Assembly (NCBI GenBank): GCA_009761415.1
Contig: QUOL01000001.1
Location: 3,844,001 to 3,908,000, forward strand
Direction: 5' to 3'
Length of the DNA stretch: 64,000 nt
Source: Sarcomyxa edulis
Lineage: Eukaryota; Basidiomycota; Agaricomycetes; Agaricales; Mycenaceae
Both the position numbers and the translations under genes were made by a program. The notes under the pieces were generated by a model. The model saw only the letters and a program-made list of their open reading frames with translations, was not told the origin of the DNA and did not search any database. Shown here piece after piece: positions 10,701 through 23,000 of this stretch (position 1 is the stretch's first letter; each line of letters starts with the position of its first letter).

Positions 10701-13700
10701 GTACTCCTTAATTGAATTTTAAGCACTTGCCTAGCGTTAAGTCAGCGTCAGGCGAGACAGCTTGTGGCGAGACATCAGAGGGGTCAACAGCAGCGAGGCT
10801 TGATGTTGCAAGTCCAAAATCTCCGACTAATACGTGTCAGAAACGGCTACAGATCTGTATCATGTAAAGGATTCACCTTTGCAATTCCCTTCGGCGTCCA
10901 TGAAAATATTGGTCAGCTTGATATCTCGGTGCAGCTGAATTGTTCATTGAGCGAGATGTATCTCCAAAACGAAAAAAATAGATGGCTTACAATCCCCAGG
11001 CCTGCCATATGGGCAAGGGCTTCCAATATTTGCACGAAGAGGCGCCAGGCATCTTCTTCCTTGATGCCCTCTGCGACACGCTTATAGCAAACAAAAAGTA
11101 AGGATATAGCACTATCCGAATAGGAGACTGTACGAACCTCTCTCAGGGTTTGTTGCGGAACGAATTCCTATATGATGAAAGAGTGTCAAAAAAGAATTCT
11201 GAGTCACTGAGGAAAGCACTTGCCATCTGGATGTAAAGGGTACGAGAAACCAAGGGAGGAGGAATGACCGGGGGTCCCGAACGCGCTTTGAAAATGTTTC
11301 CCGAATCGTTATCGCTATCGCTGTCACTTCCATCGAGTTTATTGGACGACGATCGGTCAAAATGTATGCTAGGAAAAGAAGACCTAGAACCAGAACCAAC
11401 GTCGTCCAAGTCCTCCAGATTGAAGCTGATATCATTAGATCCGCTGTATCTCCCGTTGCTCGAGTGTGGCTTCGAGGTCATCCCACCCTCCGTAGAATCA
11501 GTATCGGAATCAGAGTCATCAGATGCTACAGTCGAAGCAGGTTCGGAGGTCTCGACCCAAGTCGTATAATATCGAACAATGCTTCGATGAGACAGCCCAC
11601 TTAGAGCATTGACTTCTCTGAAAATCTTGTTGTCGTTCTCGTTGGTCCTCAGACGAACTTTCTTGACTGATTACGACCATTAATGATGGCCAAAAGGCAA
11701 GGTAGATGAAAATTACCAGCGTAGATGCGTGAATCGATCTTGTTACGTGCTTTGACGACAGATCCGAAAGCTCCTTTTCCCTACAGGTAGCGTTTCTCTG
11801 TCAGTGAAGATATCGATGGAAGAAAGCAAAGTACAAACGAGTAGCTCTAATTCTTCCCAATCTTCTCTCCACCGGCTTGTCTGTCTGGTTCTTGGAACAC
11901 CACGGAAATATTCCATTTCTGGAGAATTGCCGTAGCTCGAGCTCATTGGAGTCTTCGGGTCTGGAACGAGAAAAGATCAGTAATCAGTCAAAGATATATC
12001 TGGAATGAGAGAAAGACCTGGAATGGGGATCGAAGGAGATGAATGAACAGTCTTATAAGGAGCGTTTCCGCCTAATTCAGACAGGAGACTCATGCACGAA
12101 ACGTGGCTTTTTTTGCTAGGATGTAGCATAGTAGCTACAAGCTGCTGTAACGAGTGAGAAATAGAAGCTACAAAAAATATTAGATCGTGACCGAACAATT
12201 ACTGCCAGATGACTCACAAGACCTCATCGCAGAAGGAGCATCGGGGAAACGTTGGGTAACATCATGTCCCAAAAGCATCTGCAATAGAATGATACCAACA
12301 GAGTGTATATCCCGATGACGAGTGTACAGCAAAGCAGAATCATTCTGGACGTCTTTCGATAACCTTCGTTTTCGAGATGAGATTCTGCACGATACACTGA
12401 GCCCAAAATTGTTCATACCAAGCATCAGACATAGGCATTTCGTCTGGATTCAGTTGAACGGTAGGGCCGAAAGAATTGGACTTATGGAGATCCATGAGTC
12501 GGGTGTGATAGCCAACTTTCCCAAGCTTTACGAGCTTTGATTGAGCCGGCCGGTCTCGATTAGCAAGTCCGATACAGCGAGGATAGATACCTGAAGAATC
12601 GGTCTCGTCCCTGGTTTCTGCATAATCAAACAGACATGCTTACCTCGGTGGACAAGTTCTGCGGAGTGCACCGCGTTTAATGCAGAAAGTATTTGAGAAA
12701 CATAGTCCTGCAGAGGGGGTCAGAAACGACGTGATACAAAAGATTCCAAAACGCACGCATGCGCGTTCCTCCCGCAAAGTATCGCAGTCTTCGAGGACAT
12801 CCAACAAAGAAAGCGCTGGAGGCTGTTCAGACAGAACGGTCAATTGAGGGGGATTACTCGAATTGGGGAGATCCAATTTGACAGCAAAGATACTGATGAG
12901 ATTGGGGTGCCGGATTTCGGTCAATTGCCGAAGTTCGGTGTAGACCTCTTTGAGTTTCTTTCTGCCTGGGCTCGTGGTATAGTAGTGCGAGCTGAACGTC
13001 ACAACATAAAGCTGCAGCGGTAAGGTGACACTAGCATCATCGCAGATGGGATCAGCTAGAGAGACCGTTCCTAGACATTCTACAGTACCCAAATCTGAAT
13101 GTCAAGTAGACGACAGAGAAAGACAATTTCATACCTTTCCTGGGATGGAAAACCTTCACGGATCGAAAGCGTACACCGTTCACTTCGATTTCTTCGTCGA
13201 ACGATTCGGTGGGTGTATCGCCCCAAGTGGGAACCTCGGTTGACTCTGAGTTGGCTCTGTTGCGACCCTTGTGTTGCTTCGACTTAGCAAGTTCTTGTCG
13301 CTGGATTTCCACTTTCATGATTTGCTCTTCCAATTCTTCCCTTTGCTGGCGAGCTCGTTCGCGTTCTTGGTCAGCTTGTTCCTCTTCTCGATCACGCTTA
13401 GCCTAGTATACGCATCCGTCAGATCGGCGAAGAGAACCTTCCTTGGATTCAGGGCTGACCTGCTCTTCTTCCAAAGCGCGTTGTCTCATTTGCAGGGCGA
13501 GTGACCCAGGAACTTCAATGGGAGGTTCGACGTTGCTCTCTATCCATCCCTGAGAGAAACTGACAATCTTATAGAGCAACATCAAGCAAAATCGTATCTT
13601 AAAGGAATGCCGAACGGACCTCAAATACCGCTTCTGATCCTTTGTGTTGTGATAATTCTTTATTGATACAGCGAGTTAGCTCGGATATCTGGTCTTTATT

Positions 13701-14075
13701 TAACCCGCGGATAGGTTTTTCGATAGTAAATATGGGTGACGCGAGTGTTGGATATGTTTTCGGAAATCTAGAAGGCAGTAAGGCAAAGCGTTTTACGCAA
13801 ACCCGCTAGAGTTGCTCACTTGACATGTAGATTGAAATATAGATTTGGCGCATGGGTGGGGTCAGGATGGCGAACCCGAATGATAAATTCATGTAGTCTG
13901 GTTGCTCCCTGATGAATAACGACAGTCAGCACCATTTTAGTCTAGGAGCTTAAACGTTCACTGAAGCCTGACTCACCTTCCAAGCTTTTGGAGGGGGCGT
14001 TCGTATAAAGTCCTCGCCGTATATTGCCTGCAAGGCAGTGATTTCTTCTTCTTGTTGTGCTTCTGTAGATTCCAT
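7752..14075 (-). CDS. GCN2: GCN2 eIF2alpha kinase
   Basis: Senses uncharged tRNA under amino-acid starvation and phosphorylates eIF2alpha, the trigger of general amino-acid control. About 28 short exons join in phase to roughly 1,600 aa, the usual GCN2 length. Order from the start (MESTEAQQEEEITALQAIYG): RWD domain that binds GCN1 (13620-14075); charged coil (EEEQADQERERARQQREELE, 13135-13402); degenerate pseudokinase (12218-13094); active kinase with glycine loop GKGAFGSVVKA near 11750, AVKKVRLR, a long acidic Ser-rich insert, HRDIKLTN, VGDFGLA and YIAPEV (10560-11960); HisRS-like domain (QHDPRKRPTATELL, then AAGGRYDNLIARYGHSNP, 8515-10370); and C-terminal ribosome/dimer domain to LVKENKAQLLVL. 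The C-terminal region carries an Asn-Ser-Thr repeat insert near 7935-8000. Two introns use GC donors. Confidence 0.93.
10680..10730 (-). other. GC-AG intron in GCN2 (after DADLTL)
   Basis: The donor is AG|GCAAGTGCTT rather than GT and the acceptor is ATACAG|AGG. Splicing here gives TLEVGTRLYIAPEV, the expected activation-segment sequence, and no GT donor restores it. Confidence 0.8.
11168..11223 (-). other. GC-AG intron in GCN2 (inside YIQMEFV)
   Basis: The donor is ATG|GCAAGTGCTT and the acceptor is ATATAG|GAATTC, giving LYIQMEFVPQQTLRE as in other GCN2 kinases. Its first ten bases are identical to those of the other GC-AG intron. Confidence 0.8.
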
Positions 14076-14462
14076 GTTTCGAATGGCACTCTGAAAGTGT
14101 CAAGGTATCGGAACCAGTCAAGAGTTGGAGTCGTATTCTTGAGGAGGGGAGGGCCTTGTGGACCTCGGCAGCTCAAGTCTCCATAGCCCTTGCCCTTACG
14201 CGTATGGTTGTGGGGTGAAAAAGTGTGTGTTTCTGCCTTATGGCAGGAGGAACGAGTCAAACACGAGTCACCGCTAGATTCCAAATTTCTCACTGTGCTC
14301 ACGTGAACTTCCCCTGAAGTCGAGTTTTTTTTATACAATTGCAAGGTCAGTACATGTTTTTTTACACAATCCAATCCATCCTGATACATGTGAGTAGATA
14401 AGTAGATGCACAATCAAGATGCCAGCCTTGAAGACTGTTTGATAAGAAGAGAGGACAGGAAA
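14076..14462. other. GCN2 5' flank and CHK1 3' flank
   Basis: A short tandem same-strand spacer of 387 bp that must hold the GCN2 promoter and the CHK1 terminator. No clear motif is seen. Confidence 0.4.
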
Positions 14463-16515
14463 TCACTTTCGATAGACATGGGGCTCGACAGCAGGGGACA
14501 TGATCAAGGCCTTCCAGAGCTGCCTCCAGGAGATGGGGTTACCCTGAAAACGAGGCTGAGCTTCAGTACTCAGGCACCAAAATCGGGATTTCAGAAAACA
14601 TACCACATCTCTTTGCATCACGCAAAAACTACCTTCCGTACCTCTAGAGCTGAATTTCTCTACTTCGACCCACCCTTTGAAAGGCATTTTTCTGCGGTCG
14701 TAGCCGCCTATCCTCAAGCGAAGAACTCCCCCTTCAGCGTGTGTCTCGTCGTCGTCGTCGTCCGAACGCGGTGCAGTTTTACATTTGACGTTCAAGGACT
14801 CGAGGCTTTCTTTGACCATAGTCATAAGAAGCGACGGACCCAATGAGGTGTAGAATCGAGTGAGGTGAGGAGTATAGCGGGTTCCGGTTTGCGTTTGAGA
14901 CTGCGAGACGATCATCAACCTTTTTTCTCTCGAAGGTATCAACAGAACAAGGGAAGACTTACGAAGAGAAGTAATGATTGTGTGAATTGGGAGTTGTGGG
15001 TGACTGACAACATGATCTGATCTCCTTCTGCGTCCACAATGTCATCACTTCTCAAGCAAGCATAAGCGGGAGTCCGCTAGATGAAAGATACGCAGACGTA
15101 CCTCTTGTCATCTGAGAGGTTCGGAGCAGCGAAATCGAGATCTCCTGTCTTGCGTAAGGAGGCCGTAAGCTTGTCAGCCAGGGAACTGATCCCTTCTTGT
15201 GCAAGTTGACTTGGCCTATGTGACACCGTTTACATATGCAGGACATCGTAGAAATCGGCGTATGTACCTCATACACCACGGATGTTGGTGGACTTCGGGC
15301 AATGTCATTCTTTCTAATGGGTCGACGGTAAGGAGGCCACATATCAGAGCTATATGGTGAAGAAAGTCAAGTTTTGTTGACACGAATCAAGAGAGAGCGC
15401 ACATAAGGCATCGTCGCCAAGACGATTCCAGGGATTTTCGATGAATATCTCGCCCGACAGGTAGCGAGAGAATTCTGGACTACGATCGGTTGGTTCGTCC
15501 CATGGTGTATCTATAAACCCAAACAATTCTTAGTCGGAATAGACATGAGCTGGGGGCACACAGCTTACTGCCGGCTAGGAGAGTAAATAGTATGACGCCA
15601 ATTCCCCAAACGTCGATGGGTTCAGCTTCGTATGGCGCGTCAAAGTTCAGCTATGCAAGAGATCAGAGTCACAGTCTGCTACAAAAAGAATCAAAAGGAC
15701 ATTGTATACCTCGGGGGCAACATATGGAAGACTACCACATCGCTCTGTCAATGGACGCATTTTCCCGCTCTCTTTCAGTTTGAACACAGCAGACAAGCCG
15801 AAATCAGATATCTTTAGCGTTCCAGCGACATCGAGAAGAATATTTTCGGGTTTGAGATCTCGATGACATACCCCTTGAGAGTGGATGTAGTCCTTTATAA
15901 AGTAGATAAGCAAAGATGAAGAACATGACAGGTTTCTGTCCTCACCATTCCAGCTATCAGCTGATTGAAGTAAAAGTGTGCAACCTCATCACCAACGCCA
16001 ACATCTGGGGCTAAACGAGCGGTCGTGTCAGTATCACCTATGGTCGACCTGCATTACACACGTACCTATCTTATCAAAGAGGTCCCCTCCGGCTGCAAAT
16101 TCCAGCAGCATATAGATTCCCGGAACGTAATGGTGCTTGTGCTTTGGTTCCACTACCACTGCATTGATAAATTCTAGAACATTAACATGCTTCAATGCAG
16201 TATGAACCCGCATCTCCTTGTCAATGATCTTCCTCTCTTTTTCAGTTGTCTTGTCCGTGAGAGCGATGAATTTACATGCAGCGACGCGATGATCCTCGAT
16301 GTTTACAGCTCGAAACACCCTGTAAGACATAATCAACGTTCGATCACACACACATTTGAGGTCTGGTCATGATAGGGAACTATTCGACTTACATCGAAAA
16401 GCCACCACCACCTATCTGCTGTACAAGCTCAAATCCTGGGCCAAGCTGCAAGTAAGTAACATCCGATAAAGCTATGTGTTCACGTACCAACAACCTTTGG
16501 ATACTTTGGTGCCAT
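14463..16515 (-). CDS. CHK1: checkpoint kinase CHK1
   Basis: Serine/threonine kinase that halts the cell cycle after DNA damage or replication stress, downstream of ATR. Start [10 protein letters not shown] is at 16515; exon 2 begins with [13 protein letters not shown] (glycine loop). Next come [11 protein letters not shown] (catalytic Lys), [15 protein letters not shown] (hinge), [40 protein letters not shown] and the [16 protein letters not shown] helix. The kinase end is [18 protein letters not shown]. The C-terminal regulatory KA1-like domain is intact: [28 protein letters not shown], and [16 protein letters not shown] before the stop. About ten exons. A Tc1/mariner element is inserted 43 bp upstream of the start codon, so the original promoter has been displaced. 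Confidence 0.93.
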
Positions 16516-16558
16516 GGATATCGACCAAGCGATCGTTACGAGTCCTTAAATTTATTTA

Positions 16559-18089
16559 CAGCCGTTTCAGAAAACCTTGTCATGTTGCACTTTTTTTATT
16601 TTTGGCGGTTACCAACCGGCGAATAAGTGGCTGTGCCCGGGAGTGAGGTCCGGGTTGTGCCGACGCTCCTTCAACTCGCAAATCTGAGCTTCGTCTGGGC
16701 GCAAGTGGGATCTCCACAACCATTTGAGCCACTGCTATACTATCATAAGTTGTGTTTCTTTGCATATAATCTAGGGAGTCCCCGAATCCCTATCAATTCA
16801 TCCAGAATACAATGATCTTACACTAAACCTGAGTGTCGGAACCAACCTCTGGCCATCTCTCCCGTAACATGTCCGCAAGCCTCCATGAGATCTAGTTCTG
16901 GTGTCTCGCTCTCTGCCAGCCTTCTCCAATGCCTCCTAATCCATGCTTTCACTGATAGAAAGTGAGCCGGTACAACAGCTTGGATAATTATACAGATAAT
17001 GTATTACCTGCACTGAAGCTTTCCTCGATAGGATTGAGGTCCGGAGAGTAAGGGGGCAAAAATAGAAGAAGTGAATCTGTGAGACAATCAGAAAGCAATT
17101 CTAGAGAAAGTTGTAGTACAAGAAACTTACTTTGAGCTTCGACTACTTCACGGAGCAATTCACTTTTGTGAATTGCGCAATTGTCGAGGATGAGAATGCT
17201 TCGATCTTGTGGATAGGGATTCATCTGTGGAAGCTAATGACATTCTGTCAGCTCGAACCATCATGCATGTTAGAGTGGGAGGGACTCACGATGTCGTTTA
17301 CGATAAAATCAAAAAATTCATCACCATCAACAGAACCGGGTACGATTCGCATACCAACATATCCGTCAACGCTGATTGCTGCGAGAATACTGTATCGTTC
17401 TCCTCGAACGAAAGGCGCATCGATTTCTGCTCGTTGTCCCGCAGGTGCTCGACCAAATCTACGGAAAATTGTGCGGTCATCTTTGCTCGACTCGTCTGCT
17501 GTGATCACCATGCTTGCGATCACATTCTCTCTGATGAACTCTCGCCACTTATGACGTGCTTCTTCATCCCTCTCTGCTGCTGCCTTGCGTAGCATCTTGT
17601 AAGTAATACCGGCATCGCGAATCAATGTGTGTAAAGCGGACTTCGAGATCTCCATGTCTTGGGTGACAGCGATCCAGTCCTGGATTTCATCGAGATACAT
17701 TTCGGGTGACTCGGCTACCAGCTGGATTAGATCGTGAGTTTGCATAGCGTCAAGAAGAGGAGGGCGTCCTTGAAGAGGGTTACGAGGTGGAATGACACTG
17801 CCGTAGTTTATCTCGTTAGCCTTCCAGCGTGCTATGCTACGTTCCGAGACTCCGAGAATTTCTGCAACATCTTCAGGGATGTAATCATTGCCCAGAAGCC
17901 AGAGTGCACGCTCCTTGAGGTCCTTGCTAATGCGACGGTACACCATAAGTTTCGCAAAGTGTCTTACAATCGATCGGATAACTCATTGATAAGCTCCGGA
18001 TATAGCCGGGCCACTTATTTCCCGGTTGATGACCGGCGCACACAAAAATAAAAAAAATGCGCATATGACAAGGTTTTCTGAAACGGCTG
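16559..18089 (-). mobile_element. complete Tc1/mariner (DD34E) transposon
   Basis: A 1,531-bp element flanked by a TA duplication (16557-16558 and 18090-18091). The first 25 bp of the two ends are identical when inverted (CAGCCGTTTCAGAAAACCTT...), and weaker similarity extends to about 85 bp (ATAAGTGGC). It carries one intact spliced transposase. Matching ends, an intact frame and a clean target duplication suggest a recent, possibly still active insertion. Confidence 0.92.
16818..17946 (-). CDS. Tc1/mariner-type transposase
   Basis: Cut-and-paste DDE transposase acting on the surrounding inverted repeats. Four exons (17290-17946, 17131-17224, 17008-17076, 16818-16951) join in phase to 317 aa with no stop. 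The N-terminal helix-turn-helix reads RISKDLKERALWLL and VAEILGVSERSIARWKANE, followed by a second HTH-like segment ending at RDAGITYKML. The catalytic residues are the first D in TADESSKDDRT, the second in LILDNCAIHKS, and E in SPDLNPIEESF; 34 residues separate the last two (DD34E). The C-terminus is RGWFRHSGLV. Nothing essential appears missing. Confidence 0.92.
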
Positions 18090-19123
18090 TAAGACTCGTT
18101 CCTTTCTTATTCACTCACAGCCAAAATTTTGTAAAAAGTTCACTTTCGTTTCGTTGCAGGGGTGGGAAAATGTTACCCAATCTGGATTCATTGACTCTGA
18201 GGTCTCGAGTTCGAACCCTGATATAAATACACATATTATTTCGGCTCCTCGTCATCACTTGCAAAACCCACGGAAACATTTGCCCTTCGACTGAGTTGAA
18301 CTTGTGAGTGCTTGGATTTCAGTCACGTCTCGTCACAGACTATGCCTATATATAAATATGACGTAGATAGGCCATCCAGTTTCGAAACCGAATGGCCTAT
18401 CTACGTCATCGCGTGACTCTGTCACGTCACACGTCACACTCAAACGATTTGATCAAACGACGAGAGGAATCTTGATGTCAAAATGGAAAGAGACAGTTGG
18501 GAGATAGTAAAATAATTCTATAATGTGACCATCCTCACATAAGTTCTAGAGTAGTCCCTCAATATGTAGATTAGCTAACGCAAATTCTTTTGGAGCAACC
18601 AGGGCAACATCGAGCATCAGAACCTTGGAGCCTGTTGACAATCATACACAAACAACATCTCTTACTGCGACACTCATCAGATATCGCACGACTTTTGCAC
18701 TCAGCTCTCTACACGATTTTTATTACTACTATGGGCTTCTATATGCAACTTCTAGTGCTCGTGTTTGTTATTCTCTCGATCACAGGACCCAAGGCTAAAT
18801 CCGGATGGCGCTTTCGAGGATATACGCACATAGTGAAAAATGTAGCTAGTGTGTCTACGTTGGATTCACCACAGAGCTGGCCTTTGCCATACAATTCTAT
18901 GAGGTCTGATAAATAGGAGGCGTGGGAACATGGTACGTACAAACAAATTGGTGACATTCAGTAATCGCTTTGTGAACTGTCGATCGATGATCATTTGACA
19001 ATTACAGGTCCTTTTCTGTGCTGTTTCACCCCAGCTCCAGACCGCTCTATACATAGAGAATTTTATGACTCAAAGTCAGGTACGTTCTAACACCATCTCA
19101 ATATAAAATCAAAATTCCATCAG
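18090..19123. other. flank between Tc1 element and Helitron
   Basis: Contains a tRNA B-box-like word (GAGTTCGAACCCTG near 18207) without a foldable tRNA around it, a 52-bp palindrome, and several GTCACGT words. A 61-codon frame at 18731 starts MGFYMQLLVLVFVILSI and resembles a signal peptide. Strong splice sites follow (GTACGT near 18930; acceptors before 19012 and 19124), which suggests a spliced 5' leader or a lost host gene upstream of the Helitron frame. Confidence 0.4.
18358..18409. repeat. near-perfect 52-bp palindrome
   Basis: ATGACGTAGATAGGCCAT at the left is exactly complementary to ATGGCCTATCTACGTCAT at the right. The centre is almost fully palindromic as well (GTTTCGAAAC). A GTCACGTCACACGTCACAC run follows. 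It could extrude as a cruciform or be a protein-binding site. Confidence 0.9.
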
Positions 19124-20047
19124 ATCCTAGATGCACGTCTCAACGCTTCAGTTGTATGGCCATGTGACAACACTTCCGAGGTGTTCCTCAACGGAGATAA
19201 CCTCCCTAGGGGCATACTATCTATGGAACCTGGGTCCCTGCTTGAAAAAGCTGAACTTCTGCTCGAGCGAGCCGATTCTCTCGAAAGAGATGATCTGCTT
19301 GTCAGAGATGCCTTGCTCGAGCGAGCTGATTTTCTCGAAAGAGATTATCTGTTCGTCAGAGATGCCTCGCTCATGGGAGCTGAACTTTTGCTCGAAAGAG
19401 ATGACTTGCTCGTACGAGCTGAACCGCTCTTAGGAGATGAACAAATTTTTACAAAGCAGTATCTTCTTTCAAAGGAGATGCTATTTGTAATACCATTGAA
19501 CAAACAAACTTCCACAAAAAATACAATGAATAAATTGCTCGCAAGAGCTGAACAATATAAATTACTCGTGTTGGCTAAAACACCTATCAATAGCAGTCTT
19601 AGGCTGGTAACTGCACATGCCAGAAGATTGACGTCATCTATTGATATACTTATCAAGCTTGTACGTCCACGTATTTGCTCTACTCGTAAGTCTATCAAAC
19701 CGTATATATGGCGGATGCATTGTATTTTGATACAACTGCTTACCATGTATATGAAAGAGTGGCAACTGGTTCTGGTACAGGTGTCACTGCTACATGTAGA
19801 TGAAGCAAAAGAAGTTCTAATTTTGTGTCGTAGAATCAAGGCTTATCTATCTCAAAATGTCTGCAGTAGACATGATTTCCGCATTTTTTTACAAAAAAAT
19901 CTTGATGTACGCTATCGCTCACATTTTGGATACAAACTATCTCACCAGTATCATTATATATGGTTCATTATATCGGTGTCACTGTACTGCATATTGATCC
20001 ATTTGATTTGTACCTATACCACTCTAGGTATTATTCCGGAGAATACA
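19124..20047 (+). other. in-frame upstream extension of the Helitron frame, with tandem repeats
   Basis: Open frame continuous with the Helitron Rep frame, preceded by a good acceptor (CCATCAG|ATC). About 308 codons. Codons near 19230-19435 form degenerate tandem units (LLERADSLERDDLLVRDA, ADFLERDYLFVRDA, ELLLERDDLLVRAE), which are charged, leucine-rich and likely coiled-coil. A hydrophobic stretch (YIWFIISVSLYCILIHLI) sits near 19958-20010 and could span a membrane. No known Helitron domain is present. It may be captured host sequence or a true N-terminal extension. Confidence 0.45.
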
Positions 20048-23000
20048 ATGGAGCATACTGACAAAATTTGGTGTCCACCTGATATTGGAGGAGGGGCTCC
20101 AAGAAAGATACGCTATTCAGCTCAGGAACTAGCGCCTTACACCCTGGATGATATTACAGGATATATTCAAAATGATACGCAGTTTGAATATATCTCACAT
20201 CTGTCAAATGTAGATGCAGATAAATATTTATCCAAAAATCCTACTGCTTTAAGATGTTATGCTATATCGTTGAAAATGCTAGTCAGTAAACTTACACTAA
20301 AACAGATTAAAAAGATAGCCCCGTGTCATGGAATATACATTCCATCACGTTTACCTTTGACAGATGTGCGATTGTTATTTGAAGACCAACACAAATGGAA
20401 TACTGAATATGCAACAATTTTCCAGCGCGAACATGTATTAGTTTCATCCGTTGAAATGACGGAAGCAGTGAAAGAAAAGAAAAAAATATATGACAAAAAA
20501 AGATACGCAAAAGGAAGTTGTCATAACAAGAAGAATCAGCCAAAATATAGCCCAGCCTACTATCAAAAAATGCAGAATAAAAAAGCTACAGTTGAAAAAC
20601 AAGCTAAATCTGAAGCTAGAAAGAACCGCCGAACGGTGTTTCCCCCTCCACCACCATCCAAAGAGTTATTGCATAGAATTATATCAAATTTCTGTTCAGA
20701 TACTTCACCAGAGAAGTTTGCTGAATCTGGATGCGCTGTATGTGCAGAGTTGAGACCGTTGCAAGAACTTACGTTGCTCGAAGATGCCAAATGCAATTTT
20801 GAAATTTTGACTGGTGAAGGGGTAACTAGAAAGGAACGAAAAAATAGAACAGATTGTCTTGCAGAGATCGAAGGACCTATTATAGATACCAGGTGTAAAC
20901 ATGTTTGCGTAGATTGTGAAACGGCTCTTGTTGCGGGAAAAATTCCGCTGAAATCTTTAGCTAATGGGTTGTGGATTGGGGATATACCAGAACAGCTACA
21001 AAATCTGAGTTTTGCTGAACGGATTTTAATTGCTCGGGTGCGTCACAACCGCTGTGTAATGCGAGTATCATCTGGTCGTGTTCGTATGAGAGCTAACGCT
21101 GTGATGTTTTCAAATCCAACAGTCAAGGTATATCATAAATTGCCACCTACTTTAGATGAGTTAGATGAAGTACTTGCATTTGTATATATTGGTACTTGCA
21201 AGCCAACTGAGGCAGATTTTGAGCGCACCCCAATGCTCGTCAGAAGAAACAAAGTTGCAGATGCCTTGGAATGGCTTAAACTCAACCATTGTGATTACGT
21301 AGATCTAGAGATATCAAAAGAAAATCTGGATTTATACCCACTCAACGGGATCCCTGTTGCAGTAGAATACAATGAACTATCAGAAAATGCTACCAATCAA
21401 GTTCCAGGTACTATGAGCTCGCATGATACTTTGGAAGACGAAGGAACTGAAAGTGGGCCTTGTCCGTTTTCTGTACATGGAATGACTGGTGAAGATTATG
21501 CTGATATATCTATGGATGCCATCAAAGTCAAAGCACTGAAGCATTTAGCAGACAAAGGAAAGACTCTCAAAGTTGGACATGATAATGTACCTCAATCTAT
21601 GTATAATAACCCACAAGCATACCCACAGATGTTTCCTTGGCTGTTTCCGTATGGATTAGGGGGTATAGGAAATGAATTATGCAAAGGTGCATTTGCGGAT
21701 TCAAGTCACAAACAACATCTTCTTATGTATCATGACAAGAGGTTCCAGACTGACATGTATTTTCCTATGATAGCTTTTAATCATGAACAAATTAAGGGAG
21801 GAACAACTGGCAGTGTATTGCTAGCTAAACGGGCTAAATTTGATGCTATTTCAGACAGACTAATGAATCTGAATACAAATGTACTTGATGATATTGCGAA
21901 AAGAATGCAGGATGGAGAACATGTTAAACCAGGTAACGAGCATGAAAAAGCTTGTTTTGACTTACTTGATGATATAGATCACGTTGGAGGGCATGTGCTG
22001 GGATCTATGACGTCCAAGAAATATATGCGTAATGAAATATGGTCTCTTATTTCGTATCTTGGTGCTCCTTCGTGGTTTATAACTTTTTCTCCGGCGGATG
22101 TGGCACATCCAATTTGTTTGTATTATGCAGATTCTGATGAGGAGTTCAAACCAGAAATACGTAGTTCAACGGAGCGAAATCTGTTAATTGCTCGCAACCC
22201 AGTTGCTGCCGCAAGGTTTTTTGATTTCATGGTACGTATGTTTATCAAACATATTTTAGGTGTAGGTGAGGATCATCCTGGTTTATATGGTGCTACAGAT
22301 GGCTATTATGGTACAGTTGAACAGCAAGGGCGCTTGACATTGCATATGCATATGCTGTTGTGGATACGTGGAGCGCTTTCTCCTCAAGAAATTAGAAACC
22401 GAATAATGGATCCTACTTCTAACTTCAGATCTGAGATGATAGCGTATCTGGAAGGTGTTCATGTCGGTGAATTTCAAACTGGATCAATGGCAGAAGTTAG
22501 CAGTCGAGTTCCGTTCTCTGTTGAGGAAGATGCTGGAGTCCACACAACCCTTGATCCTCAAAGTATGTCACAGAATCAATCTGGCTATCGAAACCCAACA
22601 CAAACACTTCCCGAGGCTCCACCTTCTTTATGTAGCAAAAGTGGATGTGGTCAATGTACAAGATGTAAACGTTTGGAAAAGTGGTGGGGACGTTATCTCA
22701 ATACCTTAGATGACCTTATTTTCAGATCAAATGTACATGATTGTAAACCAATGTCAAAGGAACAGACAGCAAAACCCAAGATTGCAGGTAAAAGTGTAGC
22801 TGAGGAGAAACTCAACGCTAATCAACGGAGGGGATGCCAAAATAAAGATGGAGTCTGTAAAGCTCGTTTTCCAAGGGAAATTGTTCCCGTTACTACAATA
22901 GATCCAACTGATGGTTCTTTGAAAGTAAAGAAACTTGAGCCTAACGTCAATACTCTGACCCCAGCTGTGACATACTTGCTGCGATGCAATTCCGATGTTA

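Noticed and set aside
18150..18230. tRNA-like B box (GAGTTCGAACCCTG)
   Set aside because: The flanking T-stem does not pair and no A box or acceptor stem is found, so I call neither a tRNA nor a tRNA-derived SINE.
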